Positions 1 to 4,947 of a DNA stretch of 6,780 nucleotides are shown here, in pieces; positions within the stretch are counted from its first letter, which is position 1, and each line of letters starts with the position of its first letter. Made by a program: the position numbers and the translations under genes. This DNA comes from Akkermansiaceae bacterium (GTDB lineage Bacteria > Verrucomicrobiota > Verrucomicrobiia > Verrucomicrobiales > Akkermansiaceae). Location of the stretch: positions 1 through 6,780 of the forward strand of contig JARFPV010000120.1 in the NCBI GenBank assembly GCA_029288115.1, read 5' to 3'. A model generated the notes under the pieces. It worked only from the letters and a program-made list of their open reading frames with translations. It made no database searches and was not told the DNA's origin.

Positions 1-54
1 CCCCCCCCCACTAGACAACCTTCGTCGGCAGCGTCAGATGTGTATAAGAGACAG
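1..54 (+). other. Nextera (Tn5) read-1 sequencing adapter left on the contig end, not genomic
   Basis: Bases 22-54 match the 33-base Nextera read-1 adapter exactly: the TCGTCGGCAGCGTC part is at 22-35 and the 19-base Tn5 mosaic end (AGATGTGTATAAGAGACAG) is at 36-54. Bases 12-21 (TAGACAACCT) fit a 10-base sample index, preceded by AC, the last two bases of the expected P5 sequence. Bases 1-9 are all C, which is a poly-G run on the other strand, as two-colour Illumina machines give when signal is lost past the end of a fragment. The natural explanation is a reverse read that ran through a short insert into the adapter and was assembled untrimmed. In frame with the next gene the adapter carries stops at 12-14 and 45-47, so gene callers will stop there. 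Confidence 0.97.
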
Positions 55-59
55 TCATT

Positions 60-953
60 GTGGCGTTGGGTGCGGTGCTGCGCCGGGTTTCGGTGCTGAA
101 GCCGGAGATGGACAAGGGGGTCATGGCGATGGTGGTGAACCTGTTCTATCCCTGCCTGATTTTGGACAAAATGTTAGGTTCGGAAATATTGCGTGATGCG
201 GGCGTGGTGGCATCGGCGGCCGGGATTGGTTTTCTGATGATTGCCTTGGGGATGCTGGTTGGCTTTGTTGTTGCCCGAATGATGGGGCTTGAGCGAGGTG
301 GTGGCAGGAGGACATTTGCCATGAGCAGCGGGTTGCAGAACTACGGCTACATCGCACTGCCGCTGATGCTGTATGTTTTTCCCGACGATAACAATGTGCT
401 GGCTGTTCTATTTACCCATAACCTTGGGGTGGAAATCGCCGTGTGGACGATCGGGCTGATGCTTATTTCTGGAAATATGAAGCCGTCGTGGAGGGCATTT
501 GTCAAAGGGCCGATCATCGCCGTCGTGCTCGGTGTGTTGCTGGTGCAAACTGGGGGCGACCGCGTGGTGCCTCCGGTGGCTGTGCGCGTGATCTCGATGC
601 TTGGTGAGTGCGCCATTCCGATCGCGCTGCTTTTGATTGGCGCGACGCTGCACGATCTTGCACGGCAGATGCGGTTCGACTGGAAAGTTTCCTCCGGCGG
701 CGTGCTGGTCAGGCTGGCGCTGGCGCCTTTGGTTATTCTGTGTGCGGCGAAGTTTCTGCCGCTCGCGACAGAGCTCAAGCAAGTGCTGGTGATTCAAGCG
801 GCAATGCCAGCCGGGATGTTTCCTATCCTGATGTCGAGGCACTATGGTGGCCGGGCAGATGTTGCCATTCAGGTGGTCGTGGCGACATCGCTTGTGAGCC
901 TGCTCACCATGCCGCTGATTGTGTCGTTCGGTAGATGGTGGGTGGGGGTGTGA
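60..953 (+). CDS. AEC-family (auxin efflux carrier-like) membrane transporter, N-terminus missing
   Basis: This is a member of the Mem_trans/AEC family, inner-membrane permeases that are usually annotated as putative transporters of small organic acids or other metabolites; the substrate cannot be told here. The visible 297 residues are strongly hydrophobic throughout, compatible with about nine or ten membrane segments. Family-like motifs are NLFYPCLIL (27-35), GLQNYGYIALPL (91-102), IPIALLLIGATL (186-197) and AAMPAGMFPILMSRHYGG (247-264), in the usual order of two half-bundles. The GTG at 60 is probably not the real start: the codon before it (ATT, 57-59) is genomic and in frame, the first residues already sit inside the first helix, and adapter sequence replaces everything before base 55. 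Roughly 10-20 residues are probably lost. The C-terminus is complete. No partner gene or regulator is visible. Confidence 0.88.
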   Translation: MALGAVLRRVSVLKPEMDKGVMAMVVNLFYPCLILDKMLGSEILRDAGVVASAAGIGFLMIALGMLVGFVVARMMGLERGGGRRTFAMSSGLQNYGYIALPLMLYVFPDDNNVLAVLFTHNLGVEIAVWTIGLMLISGNMKPSWRAFVKGPIIAVVLGVLLVQTGGDRVVPPVAVRVISMLGECAIPIALLLIGATLHDLARQMRFDWKVSSGGVLVRLALAPLVILCAAKFLPLATELKQVLVIQAAMPAGMFPILMSRHYGGRADVAIQVVVATSLVSLLTMPLIVSFGRWWVGV

Positions 954-1041
954 GAATGGTGCATTTAGGGGGTTGAGTGGGCATGGTAATGAGGAAAATG
1001 ATGGTCAGTCAGGTGGTATAGGGTTAAGTTGGTTCATCGAA

Positions 1042-1320
1042 ATGACAGCCGTGCAAAAGCAACAGGATCTAATCAAGCTCCAGGATGCCATCTACATGGA
1101 GAAGGTGCTGCGTGCCCGCGCGATGACTCCTGAGCAGCGGCTGGCGGAATGTTTTGAACTCTCGGACGAGGTCCTGATGCAGATGCTGGCGGGGGCGATG
1201 TGGCAGTTGGAAACAGATGACATCGAAACAGGATGGCTGGAGGTTCGCCGCAGGCTGGACCGATTGAGTGCCGTTCATGACCGGGGTCGTTACACAACGG
1301 AACATAAGGACGTGGGATGA
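1042..1320 (+). CDS. Small charged helical protein, probable partner of the downstream nucleotidyltransferase
   Basis: This 92-residue protein has no named domain that I can assign. It is rich in charged residues and Leu, with no membrane segment or signal peptide, and looks all-helical. Its centre, RARAMTPEQRLAECFELSDE (24-43), followed by LEVRRRLDRL (66-75), resembles small proteins I recall being encoded just before nucleotidyltransferases of the type found next to it; that resemblance is from memory. I chose the ATG at 1042 because the longer reading frame back to 919 starts inside the transporter gene and encodes a Gly-rich, unlikely protein. There is no clear ribosome site before 1042. 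The stop TGA overlaps the next gene's ATG (ATGA, 1317-1320), which implies translational coupling and joint function. An antitoxin or cofactor role is inference only. Confidence 0.72.
   Translation: MTAVQKQQDLIKLQDAIYMEKVLRARAMTPEQRLAECFELSDEVLMQMLAGAMWQLETDDIETGWLEVRRRLDRLSAVHDRGRYTTEHKDVG
1306..1310 (+). promoter_or_regulatory. Ribosome binding site of the nucleotidyltransferase gene
   Basis: AAGGA lies six bases before the ATG at 1317, inside the end of the upstream small gene. It is the clearest Shine-Dalgarno match among the gene starts in this window. It fixes the nucleotidyltransferase start and supports coupled translation of the pair. Confidence 0.55.
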
Positions 1321-1886
1321 AGATTGTCGAGTTAGCGAGGAGGGCTGTTGCAGCGTGTGAAACGGAGAAAGTGGACTACATGCTCACAGGTGCTTTCGCC
1401 ACCAGTTGCTATGGCATTCCCAGATCAACGATGGACGTGGATTTTGTGATCAACGTCCAGGGCGAAGACACGATTGATGCCATTGTGTCGCACATGAAAG
1501 ACGTGGTTGATTTTGGTGATCAGGTGCAGTTTGACACGCTCACATGGGGGAAGCGACATATCGGCAGAACAAAATGCAGCCCGTATCTCAGGGTGGAACT
1601 TTTTGAACTGTTCGATGATCCGTTTGTCATGGAGCAGTTTCGCCGGAGAAGACACATACTCGTTCCGACCTTGAAGGTGGCAACATACGTGCCGACAGCT
1701 GAGGATATCATCGTGCAGAAGTTACGCTGGGCGCGGGACAAAGATCTTAGTGACGCAATTGACGTGCTGATCGTTCAAGAACCCAAAAATCTTGATATGG
1801 ACTATGTCCGTTACTGGTGCTGCGAACACGGTAGTGAGAGTCGGTTAGGGGATGCGCTAGCGAAAATCCCTGAAGATGAAGCATAG
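1317..1886 (+). CDS. Nucleotidyltransferase-fold protein (AbiEii-like), second gene of a TA-like pair
   Basis: This 189-residue protein has the signature of the DNA polymerase beta-type nucleotidyltransferase fold. A helix is followed by YMLTGAFATSCYGIPRSTMD (21-40), which carries the G-x-A...YG..R.T motif and the first carboxylate D40, with D42 two residues on (DVD). The next strand, LRVELFELF (91-99), offers E94 where related proteins often have Asp. PTAEDIIVQKLRWARDK (127-143) then matches the 'ED-K-W' helix, and LDMDYVRYW (159-167) the C-terminal helix typical of this group. Such proteins transfer a nucleotide to RNA, tRNA or protein, and many are toxins or antitoxins (AbiEii, MNT). Two features are odd: Ala replaces Ser in the usual GS motif, and Glu replaces the third Asp, so activity could be altered. 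It overlaps the small gene before it by four bases. Phage defence or TA function is inferred from the family and layout, not shown. Confidence 0.82.
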   Translation: MKIVELARRAVAACETEKVDYMLTGAFATSCYGIPRSTMDVDFVINVQGEDTIDAIVSHMKDVVDFGDQVQFDTLTWGKRHIGRTKCSPYLRVELFELFDDPFVMEQFRRRRHILVPTLKVATYVPTAEDIIVQKLRWARDKDLSDAIDVLIVQEPKNLDMDYVRYWCCEHGSESRLGDALAKIPEDEA

Positions 1887-1980
1887 TGTCGCTAATTATT
1901 CAGCCTACTCACCGAGGTGGACCGCTGTCGTAGCCAACGCGCACAGCATTTTCTAACCATGATCGACCTTCCCATTAAAA
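1887..1980. repeat. C-rich intergenic block, possible dispersed repeat unit
   Basis: This stretch directly follows the nucleotidyltransferase stop codon. Its base use differs from its surroundings: in 1921-1980 I count 9 G and 20 C on the + strand, whereas most of the window has more G than C. Read on the - strand, it encodes a short peptide tail, WLENAVRVGYDSGPPR, ending at a TGA, with no plausible start in this frame. I have an unverified impression of having seen this tail in intergenic repeats of PVC genomes. A dispersed repeat or small RNA would fit; an unremarkable spacer is also possible. Confidence 0.3.
1924..1954 (+). terminator. Weak intrinsic terminator candidate after the nucleotidyltransferase gene
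   Basis: GCTGTCG (1924-1930) can pair with CG-c-ACAGC (1940-1947, one bulged C), giving a 7-bp stem with a 9-base loop. It is followed by ATTTTCT. It lies about 38 bases after the stop codon of the nucleotidyltransferase gene. The stem is short and the T run is interrupted, so the call is tentative. Confidence 0.3.
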
Positions 1981-2017
1981 ACATCTGCGGGTGTGCGAGA
2001 ATGGTGTATATACAGTG

Positions 2018-2048
2018 TTGATTGGTAGATGGAACATGCCAGTATAAC
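2018..2048 (+). promoter_or_regulatory. Possible promoter of the AstE/AspA-like gene
   Basis: TTGATT (2018-2023) and TATAAC (2043-2048) resemble -35 and -10 boxes with a rather long 19-base spacer. Transcription would begin about 5 bases before the ATG at 2061, giving a nearly leaderless message. That fits the lack of a Shine-Dalgarno sequence there. A perfect 10-base palindrome, TGTATATACA (2005-2014), lies just upstream and could be an operator or chance. Confidence 0.27.
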
Positions 2049-2060
2049 GCATCACATCCT

Positions 2061-3131
2061 ATGAAGGAACTTGTTATTCAGGGTCAGGAGATCAAACTTG
2101 GCGAGCGTAAGCTCATCGACTTGCCTGTTGGGGTTTTGACCACGCATGAGCCTGTCACCATGCGTGCGTGGGTGGTGCGGGGGAAGAAGGATGGACCGAC
2201 GCTGATGGTGACTGGCTGCATTCATGGTGATGAGATTAATGGAGCGGAAATTATCCGTCGGTTAGTGAATTCACCGAGTCTGACCAAGCGGTTCAAAGGA
2301 ACCCTGATTGCGGTGCCGATTGTTAATGTGCCTGCATTTTCTAACAGGTCTAGGTACTTGCCTGACCGGCGGGATCTTAATCGACTTTTTCCCGGGTCGT
2401 CGAAAGGGTCGTTAGGTGGTCGGCTTGCGCATGTGTTGACCACCGAGCTGCTGCCTCACTGTGATGCGGTGGTGGATTTGCACACGGGGGCGGTGAATCG
2501 TGCGAACTTGCCTCAGGTGCGGGTGAGTCCGGATGATGATGCATCGCTTGAGTTGGCGAAGGCATTTGGTTCGCCTGTGATGGTGCAGGCGCCGGTGAGG
2601 GAGGGGTCGTTCAGGTATGTTTGCAATGAGAACAATATCCCGGTGCTTCTTTATGAAAGTGGCGAGGCATTGAGGTTGGACACGGCGTCGATCCGTTTTG
2701 GCAAGCGGGGAGTGCAGGCGGTGATGCGTCATATGGGGATGATGCCCAAGCGCCCCGCAGCGGCGAAACAGCGTGCCAAGCATGCGGTTCTCTCTGAAAA
2801 AGGCCACTGGGAGAGGGCCCAGGTGGGTGGGTTGTTTACACCGCTCACGGCACTGGGTAAGGCGGTGAAAATTGGTGACGTGCTCGGGTTTGTTGCCGAT
2901 CCGTTAGGCGACTACGAGGAGGAAGTGATTGCTACGCAGAGTGGTATCCTGATTGGTCGGACCAATGAAGGCCAGGCAGACGAGGGTGATGCCCTGTTTC
3001 ACATTGCGCTGGTGAAATACCCGAACCGAGCCGAGCAGCGTATTGTCAAATCAGGTGAGGGGCTGCCGGATATCCCGGAGAAGGAGGATGACCACCCGGT
3101 GCATTATGATCCCTACACGGATGTGGTTTGA
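2061..3131 (+). CDS. Succinylglutamate desuccinylase/aspartoacylase-family zinc hydrolase
   Basis: This is a 356-residue enzyme of the AstE/AspA family, relatives of M14 zinc carboxypeptidases that hydrolyse N-acyl amino acids in the cytoplasm. The zinc site is intact: H55 and E58 in GCIHGDEINGAE (52-63), and H141 in DAVVDLHTG (135-143). DLNRLFPG (105-112) supplies the substrate-binding Asn-Arg, and E199 in LYESGE (197-202) is the likely catalytic glutamate. Residues from about 245 onward form the C-terminal beta-rich domain usual in this family. I prefer the ATG at 2061 to the TTG at 2022, because homology-like sequence begins at ELVIQGQEIKLG and the extra 13 residues look unconserved. The true substrate is unknown: neither arginine-succinyltransferase genes nor a RimK-type ligase, frequent neighbours of such genes, are present. 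It ends 27 bases before a gene on the opposite strand. Confidence 0.9.
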   Translation: MKELVIQGQEIKLGERKLIDLPVGVLTTHEPVTMRAWVVRGKKDGPTLMVTGCIHGDEINGAEIIRRLVNSPSLTKRFKGTLIAVPIVNVPAFSNRSRYLPDRRDLNRLFPGSSKGSLGGRLAHVLTTELLPHCDAVVDLHTGAVNRANLPQVRVSPDDDASLELAKAFGSPVMVQAPVREGSFRYVCNENNIPVLLYESGEALRLDTASIRFGKRGVQAVMRHMGMMPKRPAAAKQRAKHAVLSEKGHWERAQVGGLFTPLTALGKAVKIGDVLGFVADPLGDYEEEVIATQSGILIGRTNEGQADEGDALFHIALVKYPNRAEQRIVKSGEGLPDIPEKEDDHPVHYDPYTDVV

Positions 3132-3150
3132 AAGGGATAAGTGATAAGGA

Positions 3151-3175
3151 ACGAGCTTTCAGGAAGTGGGCTCGT
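3151..3175. terminator. Possible bidirectional hairpin between convergent genes
   Basis: ACGAGC (3151-3156) and GCTCGT (3170-3175) form a perfect 6-bp stem with a 13-base loop between the hydrolase gene and the convergent LapA gene. The hairpin covers the LapA stop codon (3159-3161). Neither side has a good T run, so it may not terminate transcription. Confidence 0.25.
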
Positions 3176-3404
3176 CTTTGGTGGGTGGATCTTTTGGCAC
3201 GACCTTTTTAGTGGTCATGAGGGTTGCGATCCAGCCTGCGACAGCGCCCACAATGAAAGTAAGGATGAGCAGAATGGCGAGTGGCATCTTGATTTCAGCA
3301 AAGAGAATCATGACTTCCTGTTCCTCGAAATTCTGGAATATCACAATGGCCATCAGGATGATGACGATTCCTGCTGAGATGTACTTCACTTTTTTCATGT
3401 CCAT
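3159..3404 (-). CDS. LapA/DUF1049-family small inner-membrane protein
   Basis: This 81-residue protein has the layout of the LapA (DUF1049) family: a first membrane helix (about 8-23), a short loop with the family's QN..(E)xV...F pattern (QNFEEQEVMILFAEIKMP, 24-41), and a second helix with small residues, LAILLILTFIVGAVAGWIA (42-60). A charged, Pro/Lys-rich tail follows. In proteobacteria the family is linked to lipopolysaccharide assembly and associates with LapB; outside them its role is unclear, so only membership is claimed. The ATG at 3404 gives MDMKKVKY; the ATG at 3398 (MKKVKYIS) is equally credible and fits the promoter candidate better. The gene is transcribed toward the hydrolase gene and lies 121 bases downstream of the DUF1501 gene on the same strand. 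Confidence 0.83.
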   Translation of the reverse strand: MDMKKVKYISAGIVIILMAIVIFQNFEEQEVMILFAEIKMPLAILLILTFIVGAVAGWIATLMTTKKVVPKDPPTKDEPTS

Positions 3405-3406
3405 GC

Positions 3407-3412
3407 ATCATA
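3407..3412 (-). promoter_or_regulatory. -10 box candidate for the LapA gene, suggesting a leaderless transcript
   Basis: The - strand reads TATGAT here, one base from the TATAAT consensus. The start of transcription would fall about eight bases on, at the ATG ending at 3396-3398. A good -35 at the right distance is missing: TTGCCC gives a 15-base spacer and TTGACT one of 22. The call is therefore weak. Confidence 0.3.
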
Positions 3413-3495
3413 GAGTCCAGAATCTGAGGGCAAGAGTCAAGATGCGATCTAGTCCAGACAGGAACCGGCATATGGTCAGTCACACGCATACAGCC

Positions 3496-3517
3496 GGGCA
3501 TGTGGGGACACATGCCC
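3496..3517. repeat. Perfect 9-bp inverted repeat (hairpin) after the DUF1501 gene
   Basis: GGGCATGTG (3496-3504) and CACATGCCC (3509-3517) are perfectly complementary around a four-base loop, GGGA. The element starts eight bases after the DUF1501 stop codon in the direction of that gene. On that strand it begins with TAGGGGCATGTG, like the short GTAGGGGC-type palindromic intergenic repeats known from several bacterial phyla. No T run follows, so it is not a standard intrinsic terminator, though it could stabilise the 3' end of the mRNA or stall polymerase. Confidence 0.6.
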
Positions 3518-3525
3518 CTACCTAA

Positions 3526-4944
3526 CTATGCGAGGATGTTGCGAACGATTTTACCATGCACGTCGGTGAGGCGGAAATCTCGTCCGCTGTATCGGTAGGT
3601 GAGTTTTTCGTGATCGAACCCTAACAGATGAAGCATCGTCGCGTGGAGATCGTGCACGTGGACCTTCTTTTCGACGGCTTGGAAACCAAACTCGTCGGTT
3701 GCGCCGTGGATGTGACCTGCCTTGACGCCGCCGCCTGCCATCCAGGTGGTGAAACCGTAGTGGTTGTGGTCGCGGCCTTTGAGTGATCCTTGATTGGTGC
3801 CTTCCTTGGGCATTTCAACGACGGGTGTGCGGCCGAATTCTCCGCCCCAGAGGACGAGTGTTTCGTCGAGCATGCCGCGTTGTTTCAGATCGGTGAGCAG
3901 GGCACCGATCGCCTGGTCGCATTGGCGGGCGAGGCGGCGATGGTTTTTTTCGACGTTGTCGTGGGAGTCCCATGGTTGTCCCGGACCGTGCCAGGATTGG
4001 ACGAATCGCACACCGCGCTCGACGAGTCTGCGCGTGATGAGCATTTGTCGGCCCTGGATGGTGTCGCCGTACATTTCCCGGATATATTTTGGTTCCTTGC
4101 TGACGTCGAAGGCGTCGGTGGCTTCGAACTGCATGCGGTAGGCGAGTTCGAAGCTTTCGAGTCGGGCTTCGAGGTCGGAGTCGTGATTGCGTGTCTCGGC
4201 GTGTTGCTGGTTGATTTTTTTCAGGAAGTCGAGTTGTTTCCGCTGGAGGTGGCGTGGGAGGTGTTTCGGGGTGACGTGTTCGATGAGTTTCCTGGGGTCG
4301 GATGTTTTGGTATCGACGTAGGTCCCTTGGTAGGCGGCCGGGAGGAAGCCTGACTGCCAGTTCTGGGTGCGGGAGGTGGGTAGTCCACCGGGGCAAAGCG
4401 AGACGTATCCTGGGAGGTTTTGGTTTTCGGTTCCCAGACCGTAGGTGACCCAGGAGCCGACGCTGGGGCGTGACAGTCGGGAGTCTCCGCAGTTCATCAG
4501 CAGCAGCGATGGCTCGTGGTTAGGCACGTCGGCCTGCATCGAGCGAATGACGCAGAGGTCGTCGGCACACTTCGCGACGTGGGGGAAGAGCTCGGAGACA
4601 TCGATGCCGCTTTCGCCGTGTTTCTTGAACTTGAATGGTGAGCGGAGGGCGAATCCGGTTGGGCGTTCGGTTTTCAGTTCGAGGGGGATTTTTTTGCCGT
4701 GGTATTTGTCGAGGGCAGGTTTGGGGTCGAAGGTGTCGACCTGTGATGGTCCGCCGTTCATGAAGAGATGAATGACGGCCTTGGCTTTGCCTTGGGTTTG
4801 TGGTGGGCGTGGGGCGAGCGGGCTGATTGACTGGGCGTTGAGTGACGGGATGGCGAGGGCGCCGAGGCCCATGCCGCATCGCTGGAGGAATTCTCGGCGT
4901 GAGGAAATGAAGCCACCGTGCCCTATGGAGTGGTGTTCGCTCAT
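3526..4944 (-). CDS. DUF1501 protein with Tat export signal
   Basis: This is a 472-residue member of the DUF1501 family, distantly related to the alkaline phosphatase/sulfatase superfamily and abundant in Planctomycetota and Verrucomicrobiota. A twin-arginine signal begins at SSRREFLQRCGMGLGALAIP (14-33), so the folded protein is exported. Conserved blocks follow in order: HLFMNGGPSQVDTFDPKP (59-76), IRSMQADVPNHEPS (133-146), WDSHDN (326-331), LWGGEFGRTP (365-374), GRDHNHYGF (390-398) and HDLHATMLHLLG (431-442). The Asp and His residues in these blocks are candidate metal ligands, by analogy with the superfamily. Length and both ends look complete. It starts only three bases after the DUF1549/DUF1553 stop codon, so the two are almost certainly one transcript. 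Its substrate is not known; a role in surface or polymer metabolism is often supposed but unproven. Confidence 0.93.
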   Translation of the reverse strand: MSEHHSIGHGGFISSRREFLQRCGMGLGALAIPSLNAQSISPLAPRPPQTQGKAKAVIHLFMNGGPSQVDTFDPKPALDKYHGKKIPLELKTERPTGFALRSPFKFKKHGESGIDVSELFPHVAKCADDLCVIRSMQADVPNHEPSLLLMNCGDSRLSRPSVGSWVTYGLGTENQNLPGYVSLCPGGLPTSRTQNWQSGFLPAAYQGTYVDTKTSDPRKLIEHVTPKHLPRHLQRKQLDFLKKINQQHAETRNHDSDLEARLESFELAYRMQFEATDAFDVSKEPKYIREMYGDTIQGRQMLITRRLVERGVRFVQSWHGPGQPWDSHDNVEKNHRRLARQCDQAIGALLTDLKQRGMLDETLVLWGGEFGRTPVVEMPKEGTNQGSLKGRDHNHYGFTTWMAGGGVKAGHIHGATDEFGFQAVEKKVHVHDLHATMLHLLGFDHEKLTYRYSGRDFRLTDVHGKIVRNILA

Positions 4945-4947
4945 GGA

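Noticed and set aside
36..54. Tn5/IS50 mosaic end as evidence of a natural transposon
   Set aside because: It is joined directly to the rest of the Nextera read-1 adapter and an index-like sequence, so it comes from library preparation.
919..1041. Extended N-terminus (41 residues) for the small protein
   Set aside because: It starts inside the transporter gene, is Gly-rich and low in helix-forming residues unlike the rest, and the ATG at 1042 gives a compact helical protein.
1889..1965. Integron attC site in the spacer after the nucleotidyltransferase gene
   Set aside because: TCTAACC and GTTAGAA words are present but not as the ordered RYYYAAC...GTTRRRY pair, and no integrase or cassette array is seen.
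2022..2060. TTG start adding 13 residues to the hydrolase
   Set aside because: There is no ribosome site, the extra residues look unconserved, and the promoter candidate overlaps this stretch.
3141..3525. Open frames on the + strand across the LapA gene
   Set aside because: They lack recognisable domains, whereas the - strand frame has two membrane helices and the LapA loop pattern.
3790..4353. 187-residue open frame on the + strand opposite the DUF1501 gene
   Set aside because: It is a shadow caused by the G/T-rich + strand; DUF1501 motifs are continuous on the other strand through the whole stretch.
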